Below are positions 44,827 to 56,203 of a DNA stretch of 64,000 bases, piece by piece. Under the pieces are notes generated by a model. The model did not search any database and was not told the DNA's origin. It saw nothing but the letters and a program-made list of their open reading frames with translations. The stretch is from Rhynchopus sp. YZ270_cl-10 (taxonomy: Eukaryota > Euglenozoa > Diplonemea > Diplonemida > Diplonemidae), in contig OZ037910.1 in assembly GCA_964035575.1 (NCBI GenBank), positions 372,001-436,000 of the forward strand, in the 5' to 3' direction. Numbering within the stretch: position 1 is the stretch's first letter; each line of letters starts with the position of its first letter. A program made the translations under genes and the position numbers.

Positions 44827-47261
44827 CTGTAGCAGGGTATTAGGGTGGTTAAAAAAACTGGTTTTGAAAACCAGTTTTTCCAAAAACTGGTTTTCAAAAA
44901 AAAAAAAAAAAACAGAGAAATCTGGAGGGGAAAAAAAAACCGACACTTTTCACCAGGACTTTCTGTAAATGTCGTCCCCAGATTAGGGCGGACTCGATTT
45001 TTTCCCCCGCATTTTTTCCCCGCCTGGTAGAACCGTGGTTGAACCACGGGAGTGCCTTTGGGAAATGGCTGTTCCTTGATTTTTTTTTGCCTGCGGCGCC
45101 ATTTTTCATTTTTTGCTCCGCAAAAAAGGGTTCGTTTGAGTGGCTCTGTGGTGTAAAAAGCTAGATTTTTACACCGTACCCTCAAAAATTTTCGCCTGCG
45201 GCGCCATTTTATATTATTTTTTTGCCCCGCAAAAAAATACAGTCCCTATGTTCCCAATGTCTACCCTGGGTCAGCAGCGCCGAAAAATATTTCGAATCTG
45301 GATTCCTGGATAAGACACTGACCCCACCCCCGAAAAACCCGAAAAAGGTGACTGTGTCCGTCAACGGTGGAGGTTTTCGCCGGAAACACTAGTTTTCGCC
45401 ACCCAGGAGAGAAAACCAGAAAAACCAGTTTTTTCCGGAATTTTGGATTTTCACCCTAATACCCTGGTCTGTAGGGGTTGAAAAAAAAATTTACCCGAGA
45501 AAACCACTTTTTTGGGATAATTCAGCGCATTAGAAAATTTTGCGACCCCGCTCGGTTAGAACCGTGACTCTGTGTGACCCTTACCACCGTGAGAGTAAAC
45601 ACCAAAAAACGGGAAAAATAAAAATAAAAAGGGGTACCCCCTCCAAATTCCCCGTGGTTCGCCCGTATGTCTCCCGCGGTTGTACCGCGTACAACGGTTC
45701 ACACCAAATTTAATTATTACCCCATAATTATACGCAGGTGGGTTCATGTCACGAGTGGGTTATTCCCACGCGAAGCAAAGAAAATGGTTGAAAATGTGCT
45801 AAAATGCATCTCAGTCGAGCTCATGCAAAGGGTGAAAAAGAAAAAAATAACTTGTAAGATGAATGGACCTCTCATGCACGCACACATCTTCAAGAAAGAA
45901 AACAGATGAAAGCCCCGTATCATATCAGGTGTCATCTGTTCGGAAAGCGAAAGAAACGAATTTGATAAACGATAAGCCACTTCGTGGGTGGCTGCAGGTA
46001 CGTGCGAAAACGCTACTAAAACGTGGTGGGCTGCTGGGAATTTTTTTTTTTAAAAAACCGTAAAACATCTGCATGCGGGATATGGGACACAGATGCGCTG
46101 ACACACACACACAAAATAAGTTGGCGTGAAATACAAAAAAAAAGCCTTCTCGTTGAAAGCGAACGACAAAAAAAAAAATCAAAATCAAAATCGGCACAAA
46201 GCGCGACACCTCACAACGGTTTAGGAAGAGTGGCGGGGGAGATAGGTGAAAAAAAATAACGATAAACATCAAAAATGAAGATTGTGGGCGTTATTTGCGT
46301 GAGATGGGGGGGGGCAATTGGTCTCTTGCTAATAAGAGACTGCGTATACTGACTGGAAAAGGGTTTTATTCAAAAACAATAGGATTGGGTAGGTAAGTAA
46401 AGTTGTTTTCGTTGATTGCACAAAATCCTCCTGTTTGAGGGATGATTTGGCGACCGTACCCGGTAAATACTATTTCTCCTTTAAAGCAAGCTTCGTAGGA
46501 ATAAAAAAGTGAAGTTAATTAGTGCGAAAAAAAAAACGTCCCGGCGTGGACGCAGGCACTGACACTCCGTGGGTAATACTAATATAAAAGTGAAGTTGAT
46601 AGTGCAAACGCCTCTGGGACGCAGGCACTGACACTCCGCGGGTTATCGAACCCCGGAGTGATGCACATGGGAGTGGTTTACAGGGAAGCTGCAAGCAGGT
46701 ATACAGTCATTACCCCACCCCAGGCCTGACGCTAACTTTTGGGTTTTTGGGAAATCGTGGGATGATGGTCGAATATGGGGGGGGGGAAAGCTAAAAAAAA
46801 ATTTTCCCGCGCCTGTTTTTTTGACCTCACGCAACACTCCACACCATTGACAAAAACACACGATTTTTATTTTTTGAAAACTTGGTCAGCCCCGCCGCCA
46901 GGATTTTGGGTTTGAAAAAGTTCTGTTGTGGTCCGAAAAATATTTTTCGCGCTTCGCGCGAAAACCCCTGCAAAGCTCCTTCTCGTGAGAGACGCATGTT
47001 CCCCAAGCCCGGTCAGAGTTCCTCCGAATCAGCGACATTTGCTCTTTCCCTGTGCATTGTACTCTTCGGTGGCCAGTACAGGTGGCCGTCCAGAATCCGC
47101 ATTGGGTGTCAGCCTTCTTATCGGTAAAGCAGCGGTCATGGTACCCAAAGGTTCCTGGCGAAGCCACGGTACGCAACATTTCTAAAAAATGTTCCCATAA
47201 AATGGAACTGCGTTGGTGGGATACATGCTTGCGCCGCAGGCGCACGGTACGCAACTTTTTC
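44827..47261. other. Repeat-rich region without genes
   Basis: AAAACTGGTTTT palindromes lie at about 44855-44900. CGCCTGCGGCGC words occur at 45090 and 45192. The copy of the 44150 repeat is at 45645-45680, a short dispersed element at 45850 and a long-form relic at 46120. TTCGATA hairpin repeats lie at 46545 (partial) and 46591-46668, with a GAAAACTTGG T-run element at 46868. 47125-47258 is an inverted copy of 15548-15700. Confidence 0.55.
46591..46668. repeat. TTCGATA-type hairpin repeat
   Basis: TGAAGTTGATAGTGCAAACG, GGGACGCAGGCACTGACACT and a stem-loop ACTCCGCGGGTTATCGAACC then CCGGAGT. Best-preserved copy of the family. Confidence 0.7.
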
Positions 47262-47366
47262 CCATCATGCCATCATGCCATCATGCCATCATGCCATCAT
47301 GCCATCATGCCATCATGCCATCATGCCATCATGCCATCATGCCATCATGCCATCATGCCATCATGC
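47262..47366. repeat. 8-bp tandem array (CCATCATG)
   Basis: About 13 copies, followed to 47575 by a decaying GGGTTGATGGT / GGGATGATGG repeat. Confidence 0.95.
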
Positions 47367-47600
47367 ACCCCACGTGGGATGATGGTGGCGGAAAAAAAAA
47401 ATCTCCAAAAAACGTGGGATGATGGCCTGCAAACAACGCAGAAAAAAAAAATTTTTTTTTTGAAAAAAAAATGGGTATTTTTGGTGGGTTGATGGTGGGT
47501 TGATGGTGGGATGATGGTTTATGGTCGGGGGGGGAAAGCCATTTTCGGTGGGTTGATGGTTGATGGTTAGCGTCAGGCCTGACCCCACCCTGATCGGGAA

Positions 47601-47634
<34 letters not shown>

Positions 47635-48858
47635 AGGGCCAGCGACTCCCCTGTTTTATAGCCGGGAGCAATTCTCGTAATAACCTCTCACGGTATATTG
47701 GGCCATTTCCAAGCCACCTCTGGTCGGAAAACACCCCAGAAGTGGGTCAGAAACACCCTGTGACCCGAAAATTCATGATAAGGGCGACTCAGAATATGCT
47801 AAAATGCAAAAAAATAGTGAAAAAGTGGCTTTTTGGCGGTTTTGGCCATGTTGGGCAAAATGGCCATTTTTTGAGAAAAAATCAAAAAAACAGCAAAATT
47901 TCGACATCATGACGGCTGCTTGGGCACCAAACTACCCCAGGGATGTCCCGTGAGTCCATTCCAACCTGTTTTGGACACTTTAGGTACTTTTTTTGGCCAT
48001 TTTTTGGTGTTTTTGTGGTAAAAAACGTCCTATGATAGTCCTATACTAATCGTAATACGCCGTTTGTCCCACAGTTTGGACCAATATGGGGGCCCACAAA
48101 TGGGTAAAAACCCCCGAAAAAGCACTCCGGGAACCCAGATAGTGCCAAATATCCACCAGACACCCACCCAAACACCGCAGAAACACGACAGAAAGTCGTC
48201 TTAAAAAACACACTTTTTTCAAAAAGGTCGTCAGACAGGCTCCATAATGACCTTTTTGAAAAAAGTGTGTTTTTTAAGACGACTTTCTGTCGTGTTTCTG
48301 CGGTGTTTGGGTGGGTGTCTGGTGGATATTTGGCACTATCTGGGTTCCCGGAGTGCTTTTTCGGGGGTTTTCACCCATTTGTGGGCCCCCATATTGGCCC
48401 AGACTGTGGGACAAACGGTGTCTTGCGATTAGTATAGGACTATCATAGGACGTTTTTTACCACAAAAACACCAAAAAATGGCCAAAAAAAGTACCTAAAG
48501 TGTCCAAAACAGGTTGGAATGGACTCACGGGACATCCCTGGGGTAGTTTGGTGCCCAAGCAGCCGTCATGATGTCGAAATTTTGCTGTTTTTTTGATTTT
48601 TTCTCAAAAAATGGCCATTTTGCCCAACATGGCCAAAACCGTCAAAAAGCCACTTTTTCACTATTTTTTTGCATTTTAGCATATTCTGAGTCGCCCTTAT
48701 CATGAATTTTCGGGTCACAGGGTGTTTCTGACCCACTTCTGGGGTGTTTTCCGACCAGAGGTGGCTTGGAAATGGCCCAATATACCGTGAGAGGTTATTA
48801 CGAGAAAATTTTATACGGGAGTCGCTGGCCCTAGGGGGGGGGGGGGGGGGGGGGGGGG
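47601..48858. mobile_element. Large foldback palindrome between G-runs (FB1)
   Basis: Two arms of about 590 bp (47634-48229 and 48249-48833) are near-perfect inverted repeats around a 19-nt loop. The outer ends read TAGGGCCAGCGACTCCC. A 33-G run lies just left and a 25-G run just right, both on the same strand as if a G tract had been the target. No coding capacity. A diverged relative lies at 62395-63494. Confidence 0.85.
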
Positions 48859-50256
48859 TAGGGGGGGTCACATCCCATGTTAAAAGTGAGGACACCGACC
48901 AAAAAAATTTTTTTTTGAGAAAAAAATAGACATCACCCTGAAAAACCAGAAAATATGGTCCCCAGGTGACCTACAATTCAATTCCGCCTGGTTTTGGACA
49001 CTTCTGAGCACTTGTGGGGGTCTAATTCGAATTTTTCAAAAAAAAAAAAACGGCCTGGGACAGGGTTTGTACTTTGGCACCTTTCAAATCGGGGTGCAAT
49101 CAAAACCCATTAAAAACACCGTTGGGACGCATTGAGAGGGCGGGAAAAGTGCCGGGGGCACTGGATTGGCAGTTCTACGCCAAGTCCGCTCTAAAACCCT
49201 TGTGTAGACGCAGTGGAATGGCAGTAAAGGCAAAGCGCCGTATCCACTGTGGAGTGGGCCTGCTGAAGGTGTCCTCAGAGGCGATTCTGCAAGCCCTGGG
49301 GAGATTGGGTATAAGAAAACACGCGAAAAGGGGAGGAAAGTGACGTGTGTGGCATTGGGCCTCCCACGCGTCCTCCTCGCGGGTCATTGCGTATTGCTTG
49401 TCGTCAAGCAGTCTGGCCTTGCCACATTGGAGCAGTGTGCCTAAGTTCCCAATACGGCGTTCCTTGCCCTTGTGAGCTTTGAGGACGCCCCGCTCTTGCC
49501 GCTATATTTTGTGGCGTGCCTGTCTGTCTTCACAAGGGATGTCTCTTTCCTCCCACAATAATCTGAGTGTGGGGTCTGAAGAAGATAAAGAAGACGAGAC
49601 AGATGCGGGTCGGTGCTTTAGTCGAGTCTATGACTGGATATCCATTTACGTGTCTAGTACAGGGCTATTGCAGACTGAACTGCAAAACCAAGGGGAGGAA
49701 TTGGGCATTGCAATATCTGGAAAGTCATGCGAGGTGTTTTTTTTTCAAGGGAAGGTACCCTGAGGGACCGGGTGAGGCAGTGACGGCAGATCTGCTCGAT
49801 AATTTACACCTGACTAATTTTCCTCCCTAAATCGATCACTCCCTGGCCTATTAATGGTGTGGGTACCTAAGCACGTGTATACATTGGTCACTACGACCCA
49901 CAAAATACAGATGCCAGGTGACCGTCTTGTCTTGTTTTGACTGTATTCAAACGCAATTAAATGATATTAGTCAAGATGTATCCTTTACTTCCTAAAATAT
50001 GAGTCATGTACTGTTGCCATGGCCATATCTCGTTTATGTGCTAAAAAATAGGAATAAGCAAGGTACAGACCCTGTCCCACGACCCCTTTTTTTTTCGGAA
50101 TTTTGATTTTCTGGTCACTTCTGGTCACTATTTTTGGTATTTTTGGGCCTCCAGGACGTTTTCTGGGGGGTCTTGGGTAGTGACTTGTGGGGTCGGACAC
50201 TGCGCTGCGCGTAGAATTCAAAAATCCTGAAAAAGTGCATTGTCCTCCCCTTGTGA
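48859..50256. other. No supported gene
   Basis: About 48930-49030 is a distant relative of foldback-arm sequence (TTTTGGACACTT words). A frame at 49074-49343 has a faint histone-fold look but starts at TTG and has no support. 49380-49870 has protein-like fragments in several frames, perhaps a decayed gene. Nothing firm. Confidence 0.4.
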
Positions 50257-51129
50257 CCCCCCCTAGGCATACTGTGCAGGCGAGCCGTTTTTAGGCGAGT
50301 TTTTCGTTTTCCTGATTTTCAGGAAAAACTCGCCAAAAACTCGCCCTACTCGCCCATTACTCGCCTATTACTCGCCAAAACTCGCCAAAAACTCGCCAAA
50401 ACTCGCCTAAACTCGCCAAAAACTCGCCTAAACTCGCCTAAACTCGCCCACATTTGGGTGCAAATCCTGGTGCACATACGCACCTTGGGGGTGAAAATGT
50501 GCACCAGGATGTGAAAATGGAGGGCGGGGGTGACTGATGACAACATGCCACTCGAAAACACACAAAAAAATTGAAATTGTGTCACTTGTACGTCTAAAGG
50601 CAACCATGTCACGGCAGTGGCTGACAGGCATGTATGTAAACATTTGCTCCAGGGGAAGATCCAAGCGTGCCATAGATCCCGGGGGACAAGACGTGCTACA
50701 ATCCGGAGGATGACGAAGACATGAGCCGGGGCTACACTCGCTATACAACAATGTCCTCGCCATGCCGGTAAATGGCAACCCTGCAGGCCACCCCTTGGCG
50801 GTATTCCCCCACGACTACATCGCACCCATCTGTGCAAGCTTCATGGATCCGCAGAAGGTACAGCTGGACTGGTGGTACTGGTTGTGGAAGCCTACAAAGC
50901 AAACTGCAGAGGTCTTGTTCAAGTGGAACGAAAAATTTTTTTTCTTCAAAACTCAAATTTCCCTCATATTTTCGTGTGTACACTTTTCCCAAGGTAAAAT
51001 CCCTACCAAAAAAAAAAACTCGCCAAAACTCGCCCCCCAAAAATGGGCGAGTTTTAGGCGAGTTTTTGGCGAGTAGGCGAGTTTTTTTTACTCGCCTGCA
51101 CAGTATGCCTAGGGGGGGGGGGGGGGGGG
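50257..51129. mobile_element. Terminal-inverted-repeat element with CTCGCC arrays
   Basis: Perfect 23-bp ends (50262-50284 and 51091-51113) begin CCTAGGCATACTGTGCAGG. Outside lie a 7-C run on the left and an 18-G run on the right, i.e. the runs are part of the inverted ends. Subterminal ACTCGCCAAA arrays at about 50330-50452 and 51018-51090 are also inverted. The interior (50455-51010) has a plus-strand protein-like fragment (NGNPAGHPLAVFPHDYIAPI) with no recognisable family. Probably a non-autonomous DNA element. Confidence 0.65.
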
Positions 51130-54095
51130 CAACATATAAAAAAATACCCACCAACCTCAATGGCGGTGTTTGTTTTCGATAACACATCACCTACTTCTCC
51201 AGGAAACCAAAAAAATCAGCCTCATAACTTTATGTCATGAAATTTTATGAAGACCTGAGACTCGCTGATTGTAACGTTAGTGACATTTTTTTTTTTTGCC
51301 AATTTCTCACGATTTCCTGGAAGAATGGGCGATATCTATTAAGAAAAACACGGGCAGAGAAGGAAATGGCCATTTGTTCAGGTAAAATAAAACAAAATAG
51401 GAAGGGTTGTGAAGAATTGAAAAAAAAAAAAAAACCTTGTATAAGATGTACCTCTTTTACCAGGTTTCGTTAGAAAGGGGGGAAAGAAAGGTTTATAAGA
51501 TGATCCTAAGCCTCTCTGTGCTTAGTCACCTTTTTTAAAAAAAGAGCTTGTTTTGATGGAACCAGGTTCCTTCTACTTTAATACGGGCGATTTTTTGGCC
51601 CCATATTTTCTTGGCCTATGTTGCCCATATATTTGGGCTGATCATCGGGCACGCGCATCTTGTTTTTATTGTGTGGGCGACCATCACCGACAAACCCACT
51701 TGGGGAACCTAAGGTGTGTATTCAATGTTGGGCCGAAGCATTTTGTACTACGCAAGGTATAAACGTCAATTCGTCCTGAACCCTTGAGAGCAGCTTTTTT
51801 ATGAAAAATTTTTTTTTACTCTCCGTGGGATAGTCTTACATGAGTGCTTGGACACACCCTGGTAGTACTTACCCTTTTTAGAAAGGTTTGTTTGTAGGTC
51901 ACGGTTCTGAGGCCGTCCTTGTTTAGTGATCGTAAGAAAGAGAGAGAAGGGGAGAAACATGTGTACGGGGACACAGCCCGCACATCACCATTTTTTGCTT
52001 TGTCTTGTTTTTTGATAAATTGTTGGAGTAGTGTAGTTGCCTCGGTTGTGTTGCCGACAGTTGTGCAATTCTCCACTGTCCTTTTTTTTTTTTTTTTTTT
52101 GTTTTGTTTTTTGCAGCATCGACAAACTCCTGTCGGAGGAGGCCCGAAGGCTAAATGAATTTCAAAGGTATAGATTCAGATCCTCAACCCAATGATTTTT
52201 TGTAGTGCTGACAATATCTCCTGAGAACCCACTTGGGGAACCTTGAGGTTCTGAGACCGTTCTTTTGTTTAGTAATCCTAAGAGGAAAGAGAGAGGAGGC
52301 AGGGGGGGGTCAAAAACACGCGGATGGGGACACAAGCCGAGCTCCACTTTTCATCATTTGTTTGTTGTGTATCTACGATCCCCCAATTTACCCTTTTGGT
52401 AGATAAACTAGGGTCGTGTACACGACGTATAGCCGAAGCCTTTTTCTTTCTTTGATAAATTGTTTGGAGTAGTGTAGCTAGGTTGTGTTGGCACAGTTTT
52501 TTTGTGCAAATCTCCACTTCTTTTTGTACCACAAAAAAAAAAGGTAAACATAGTTTCGTTCAACCCTTAAAAGCAACTTTGTTTTAATGCAAGAGAATCG
52601 AACCTTCCAAAGGGAGATAAAGCACACATATAGGTGGTACACACCTTGTATGGCGACCTGCAAAAGGAAGGTAGTCTTTTTGCTCAGACAAAAAGCTGTT
52701 TTTTTTTTTTTTTTGAAAACTTGGTTGGGGTAGATAAACAAATTTATTTGTTTCTTGTCCACCGTACGTACAGAATCTCGAGATTCCCAGAAAAAAATGT
52801 TTGTTTTTAAAAATGTTTATTGTGACCTGAGCGGTACTTTAGAGTGTTTTTAGACACACTTGTGACCCCACCGAGGAAAGCAATCGGCTCGCGCAATCAA
52901 AAGAAAGCAGAGAAAAGGGAAAAAATAAAAAGGAAAAAAGTTGGGTACCGTGCGCCTGCGGCGCTACCTGTTCCCAGTCAACAACACAATTTCATCTGAA
53001 GTTGGGTTTGCAGACCTGAAAATGACCCTTGCTTACGAGTATGGGTTCATATTTTGTGAAAATTTAAGTCATTAAAATTTTGCCCATTTTTCCGTATATC
53101 CCCCACCACAGCCCGGGATTGGCTCGGAAATGCCACAAAACACTGTTATTTCCACCCCTTGATGCACAACTGTTTGAGGTGTGTTTTTTTTTGGTCCCGA
53201 AACACGATTTTTCAGACTTTCCAAAAGTGGGCACGAAGCCTGCTCCGTAACATTCAGGGCTAAGTGTGAGCTTCCTTCTTGTCAGTGAAGGGATGACCTT
53301 CGGGACTTAGCGAGGCCAGAAACATCCTCGGAAATGCTGAGCTGAGCGTGCAGAAGATCTGCCACGGAAGCATGCAAGGCGCTATCCGCGCAAAATGTGG
53401 AAGCGTTCTGGGAGCAGTGGCGAACCGCTAAACGTACAAGAACATTATAAAAAACTGAGAACTAACATCGCCGTATCCCCCCCAATGACACCTACCATCA
53501 ACGAGGCATGTGAAATCAATGTAGTTGTCTCCCTTCTGCTTGCCCCGCTCCCATGGTAGCGATTTTTTTCCAACATTTTTTTCCCAACTAATATTTTTTT
53601 CCGTACGTACGTACAGAATTTCAAAACGTCTCGGACAAGAAACAATTAAATTTATTTATCTACCCTTGTATTAGTGTAGCCACCCTAGAGTGTGCTCCAC
53701 TATTTTTTTTGTTGTTGTGTCGACAATCACCTGCTAATGCAGGATCTGTACTCAATGTCGCCCGGCTATTTTTTTTTTCTTCCTGCACTGACTGGTGTGG
53801 CTAACCGAAAATATAGACCCTTTTGGGCCATTCTTGGGCCATCCAAAAACGCTGAGTTTGCCACAGCAACTGAGGAAAATATTTCAAAAAAGATAAAATA
53901 AAAAAATGTCTTGAATACACAAGTGGGGGTTGAAATAAATAGAAAAAAAGGTTGGATTGAAATGTGGTCACAACCAGACGAGAAAAGTACGAGGAATTCG
54001 GGGGGGATGGGGTAGGTGCTCCCGGTTCCCCCCTTTCTGGTAGATATACAGCATTTTTTTGTGTTCCGATCGGTCACACCCTCTCCCCCCCCAAC
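51130..54095. other. Decayed repeats, no gene
   Basis: 51489-51535 is a short-form dispersed element. 51545-52130 and 52200-52760 are two degenerate copies of one ~550-bp unit, sharing GTTCTGAG...CCGT, GTTTAGT and the GATAAATTGTTGGAGTAGTG segment. 52690-52740 and 53665-53730 carry the T-run/GAAAACTTGG/CACCCTAGAGTG element. 52855-53130 repeats words from 814-1460. Confidence 0.5.
51545..52760. repeat. Degenerate tandem duplication (~550-bp unit)
   Basis: The two halves share ordered landmarks: GGTTCTGAG, TTTAGTGATCGTAAGA / TTTAGTAATCCTAAGA, GGGGACACA, GATAAATTGTTGGAGTAGTG and CTCCACT. The last part also occurs at 24120-24200. Confidence 0.5.
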
Positions 54096-54389
54096 TCAGT
54101 CTTTTGGCAGCGGGGGGAGGAGCTCGGTCGCTCGCTTCACTGCATTCTTTTGCTTCTTCTCGAGCAGCCTCTTCTCCTTCTCCCCTGGGGGAAACGTCCA
54201 GAACGGAATTGTACTGTCCCCAGCGGGTACAAACGTCTCAACGATCGGCGTCAGAGGTACCGATGTGGTGTCGTCCGCCGCACTGTCCTGCGGCAGCACA
54301 ATTTTTTCTACTACTTTCCCAGACACCTCCCCAACCACAGGGTGTAAAGCAAACACCGCCACCAACAGGAGGAGAGCTACACGGCACAT
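54096..54389 (-). CDS. Small secreted protein, unknown
   Basis: 97 residues, ATG at 54389. A clear signal peptide (CRVALLLLVAVFALHPVVG) is followed by an acidic/hydrophobic middle with FVPAGDSTIPFWTFPPGE and a Lys-rich helical end (EKEKRLLEKKQKNAVKRATE). Third positions and orientation fit the neighbouring genes. Transcription order places it directly after the cathepsin at 55217. No homologue recognised. Confidence 0.6.
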   Translation of the reverse strand: MCRVALLLLVAVFALHPVVGEVSGKVVEKIVLPQDSAADDTTSVPLTPIVETFVPAGDSTIPFWTFPPGEKEKRLLEKKQKNAVKRATELLPPLPKD

Positions 54390-55216
54390 AGTTGGTTTAA
54401 TGTCAGGTTCTTGATGTCTTCACAGCGCAACTTAATAGAATATAAAAAAAAAAAAGAAGACTGTGTGGGAGGGGCCGTTTGTTTAATCTGTGGTGAGTTG
54501 CGAAGTGGGTTGTCGAGGAAGAAGAAGGTCAAGAGGCATCATGAAGTACCGCAAAATGCAGATAAGTTGAAAGTGGAAACACCGCACCGTAGTGTAGGCA
54601 TGCAAACGAATGTAAGAAAGATGTGATTGTGTGGAAAGGGAAAGGGAAGGGAGATGGTGGGGGGAGAGCGCTTTTGTCATATTTGCTAAGTAGAACCTTG
54701 AGGGGTCGTCTACTGGTTCGCACAGGGTTTGTGAGCACTCCACTCCGGGTTTCAAAAAAAAACACATAAAAAAAAGTCACAAATGACCCTTGTTGCGAAA
54801 CTACAGAAAAAATGAACAAACAAATGACACAAAACAATTGAGGCACATAATTTGGAAATAATTTAGTTTTTTGAACAATGAAAATGAAACCAACGCAAAG
54901 AACAGCAGCAGCAGGTGTCGCTGAAGTGCAGTTAGTTTCTTTCAGATTCTGACAAAAAGGAAAAGGCAATGAAAAACAAGACCCACAAGGTGTGGTGTGC
55001 TATGGTGTGGGCACTGCGAGTGGAGGGGGACAGCGACAGCGACAGCAGGCAGCGCTGTGACCCAACCCCGCAGAACAGATAATTTAATGGAAACAAAAAT
55101 GAGGAAATGAAACTTGAAAATGAAGATAAATAAGCCTGATGGACAGATTCATCGATAATAAAACAAAATGTGTTTGATCATATGCACTCAGACACACAGA
55201 GGACAAATGCAAATGC
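54390..55216. other. Duplicated cathepsin 3' flank
   Basis: From about 54640 this matches 28790-29342. It includes the GAGTAGAACCTTGAGGGGTC-like landmark (here with AAGTAGAACC). No gene. Confidence 0.6.
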
Positions 55217-56203
55217 TCAGACAATCGAGGTCACAGGGGACTCGTTCAGGCCGCACTCGTTCGAGCCGTAGGACACACGGATGTATCCAGACTCTCCCCA
55301 GGTCGGTCCCCAGGAGTTCTTGATGATCCAGTAGTCAGCGCCGTATCCGACAATGAGCACTCCGTGGTCAAGCTTGCACCCGAAGAACCCACAGCAGGTC
55401 GTCATCACTCCACCCGAGTACGACTGCCACTTCTGCGCATCAACGGCGATCGAGAGGGGTCCTCCAGTCGAGACAAACGCCTTCATCTGCTCCTCCGTGT
55501 GGGTGATGTCCTTCAGCGACGAGATCGTGGCTCCGACAGGCTTCCCCTCAACAGACTCGCAGGTGTGGCGGATGCCGGTCCCCGACTTGTACGGGTACGA
55601 GTCCTCAGTCACAATGTCTCCGTTGTGGTTCGAGATCAGCCACTTCAGCGCGTTGTCCATCAGTCCTCCGTTGCAGCCCTGGTCGACCTTGTCGCACGAC
55701 ACAAGCTCCTGCTCGGACAGCGAGGTCAGCGTGTGTCCGGCCTGCTGCCACTGACCCTCAATGCCTCCGGTGGTGGAGAACGCCCAGCACGACCCGCACT
55801 GTGCCTGGTTCTTCACGTGGGTCACGGCACCAGCCGACCTCCAGTCCTTCGAGTCGGCAGCGGCAGCCACCTGCTCCTCCGTGAACATGGCGGGAGGCGA
55901 CTGCTTCTTCTCCACCTTCATGTTGTGGTACGACTTGAACTCAGCAGCAGACATGTCAGAGAACACGTTCATCCCGAACTGGGCTCCCTTCGTCTGCTCC
56001 TTCTCGAAACGCGACGCCTTCAGCATGTTGGCGGTGAAGATCCCGTAGCGGCGCTGCTCCTCCGCCACACTCGAGTACTGCTTCCCGTGGTCGTTCTTGA
56101 AGGTGTTCCACAGCAGCTGCGAGTTCGCACGCACGTACTGCTCAGAGTACCCATGTGCCTGGCTCGCCAGGAGGGCACACACAACAAGGGACAGGGTGCG
56201 CAT
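55217..56203 (-). CDS. Cathepsin L-like cysteine protease (copy B)
   Basis: 328 residues with ATG at 56203, nearly identical to the copy at 29343-30329. The same catalytic Cys139, His280 and Asn296 and propeptide motifs are present. Protein differences are few: Ala37 to Asn, and a cluster at 153-162 where LSGKTLTSV is replaced by QAGHTLTSL. The clustered change matches the more distant cathepsin at 21877, suggesting gene conversion. Flanks are duplicated with the gene, and here the block continues straight into polyubiquitin copy 3. Confidence 0.96.
   Translation of the reverse strand: MRTLSLVVCALLASQAHGYSEQYVRANSQLLWNTFKNDHGKQYSSVAEEQRRYGIFTANMLKASRFEKEQTKGAQFGMNVFSDMSAAEFKSYHNMKVEKKQSPPAMFTEEQVAAAADSKDWRSAGAVTHVKNQAQCGSCWAFSTTGGIEGQWQQAGHTLTSLSEQELVSCDKVDQGCNGGLMDNALKWLISNHNGDIVTEDSYPYKSGTGIRHTCESVEGKPVGATISSLKDITHTEEQMKAFVSTGGPLSIAVDAQKWQSYSGGVMTTCCGFFGCKLDHGVLIVGYGADYWIIKNSWGPTWGESGYIRVSYGSNECGLNESPVTSIV

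Noticed and set aside
44329-45185. Frames of YTVYTV, VQCVQC, ILCILC, HSIHSI type
   Set aside because: Pure translation of the 9- and 5-bp satellites on both strands.
46591-46668. tRNA gene on the minus strand
   Set aside because: The T-loop-like GGTTCGATAACC has one base too many and no cloverleaf or anticodon arm can be drawn; kept only as a repeat.
49074-49343. 90-codon plus-strand frame resembling a histone fold (KSALKPLCRRSG...HAKRGG)
   Set aside because: Starts at TTG, opposite in orientation to all genes; similarity is short and could be chance. A profile search against histone H4/H3 and archaeal histones would decide.
50346-50837. Minus-strand frame inside the CTCGCC element
   Set aside because: Ends in repeat translation (GEFRRVL) and has no domain.
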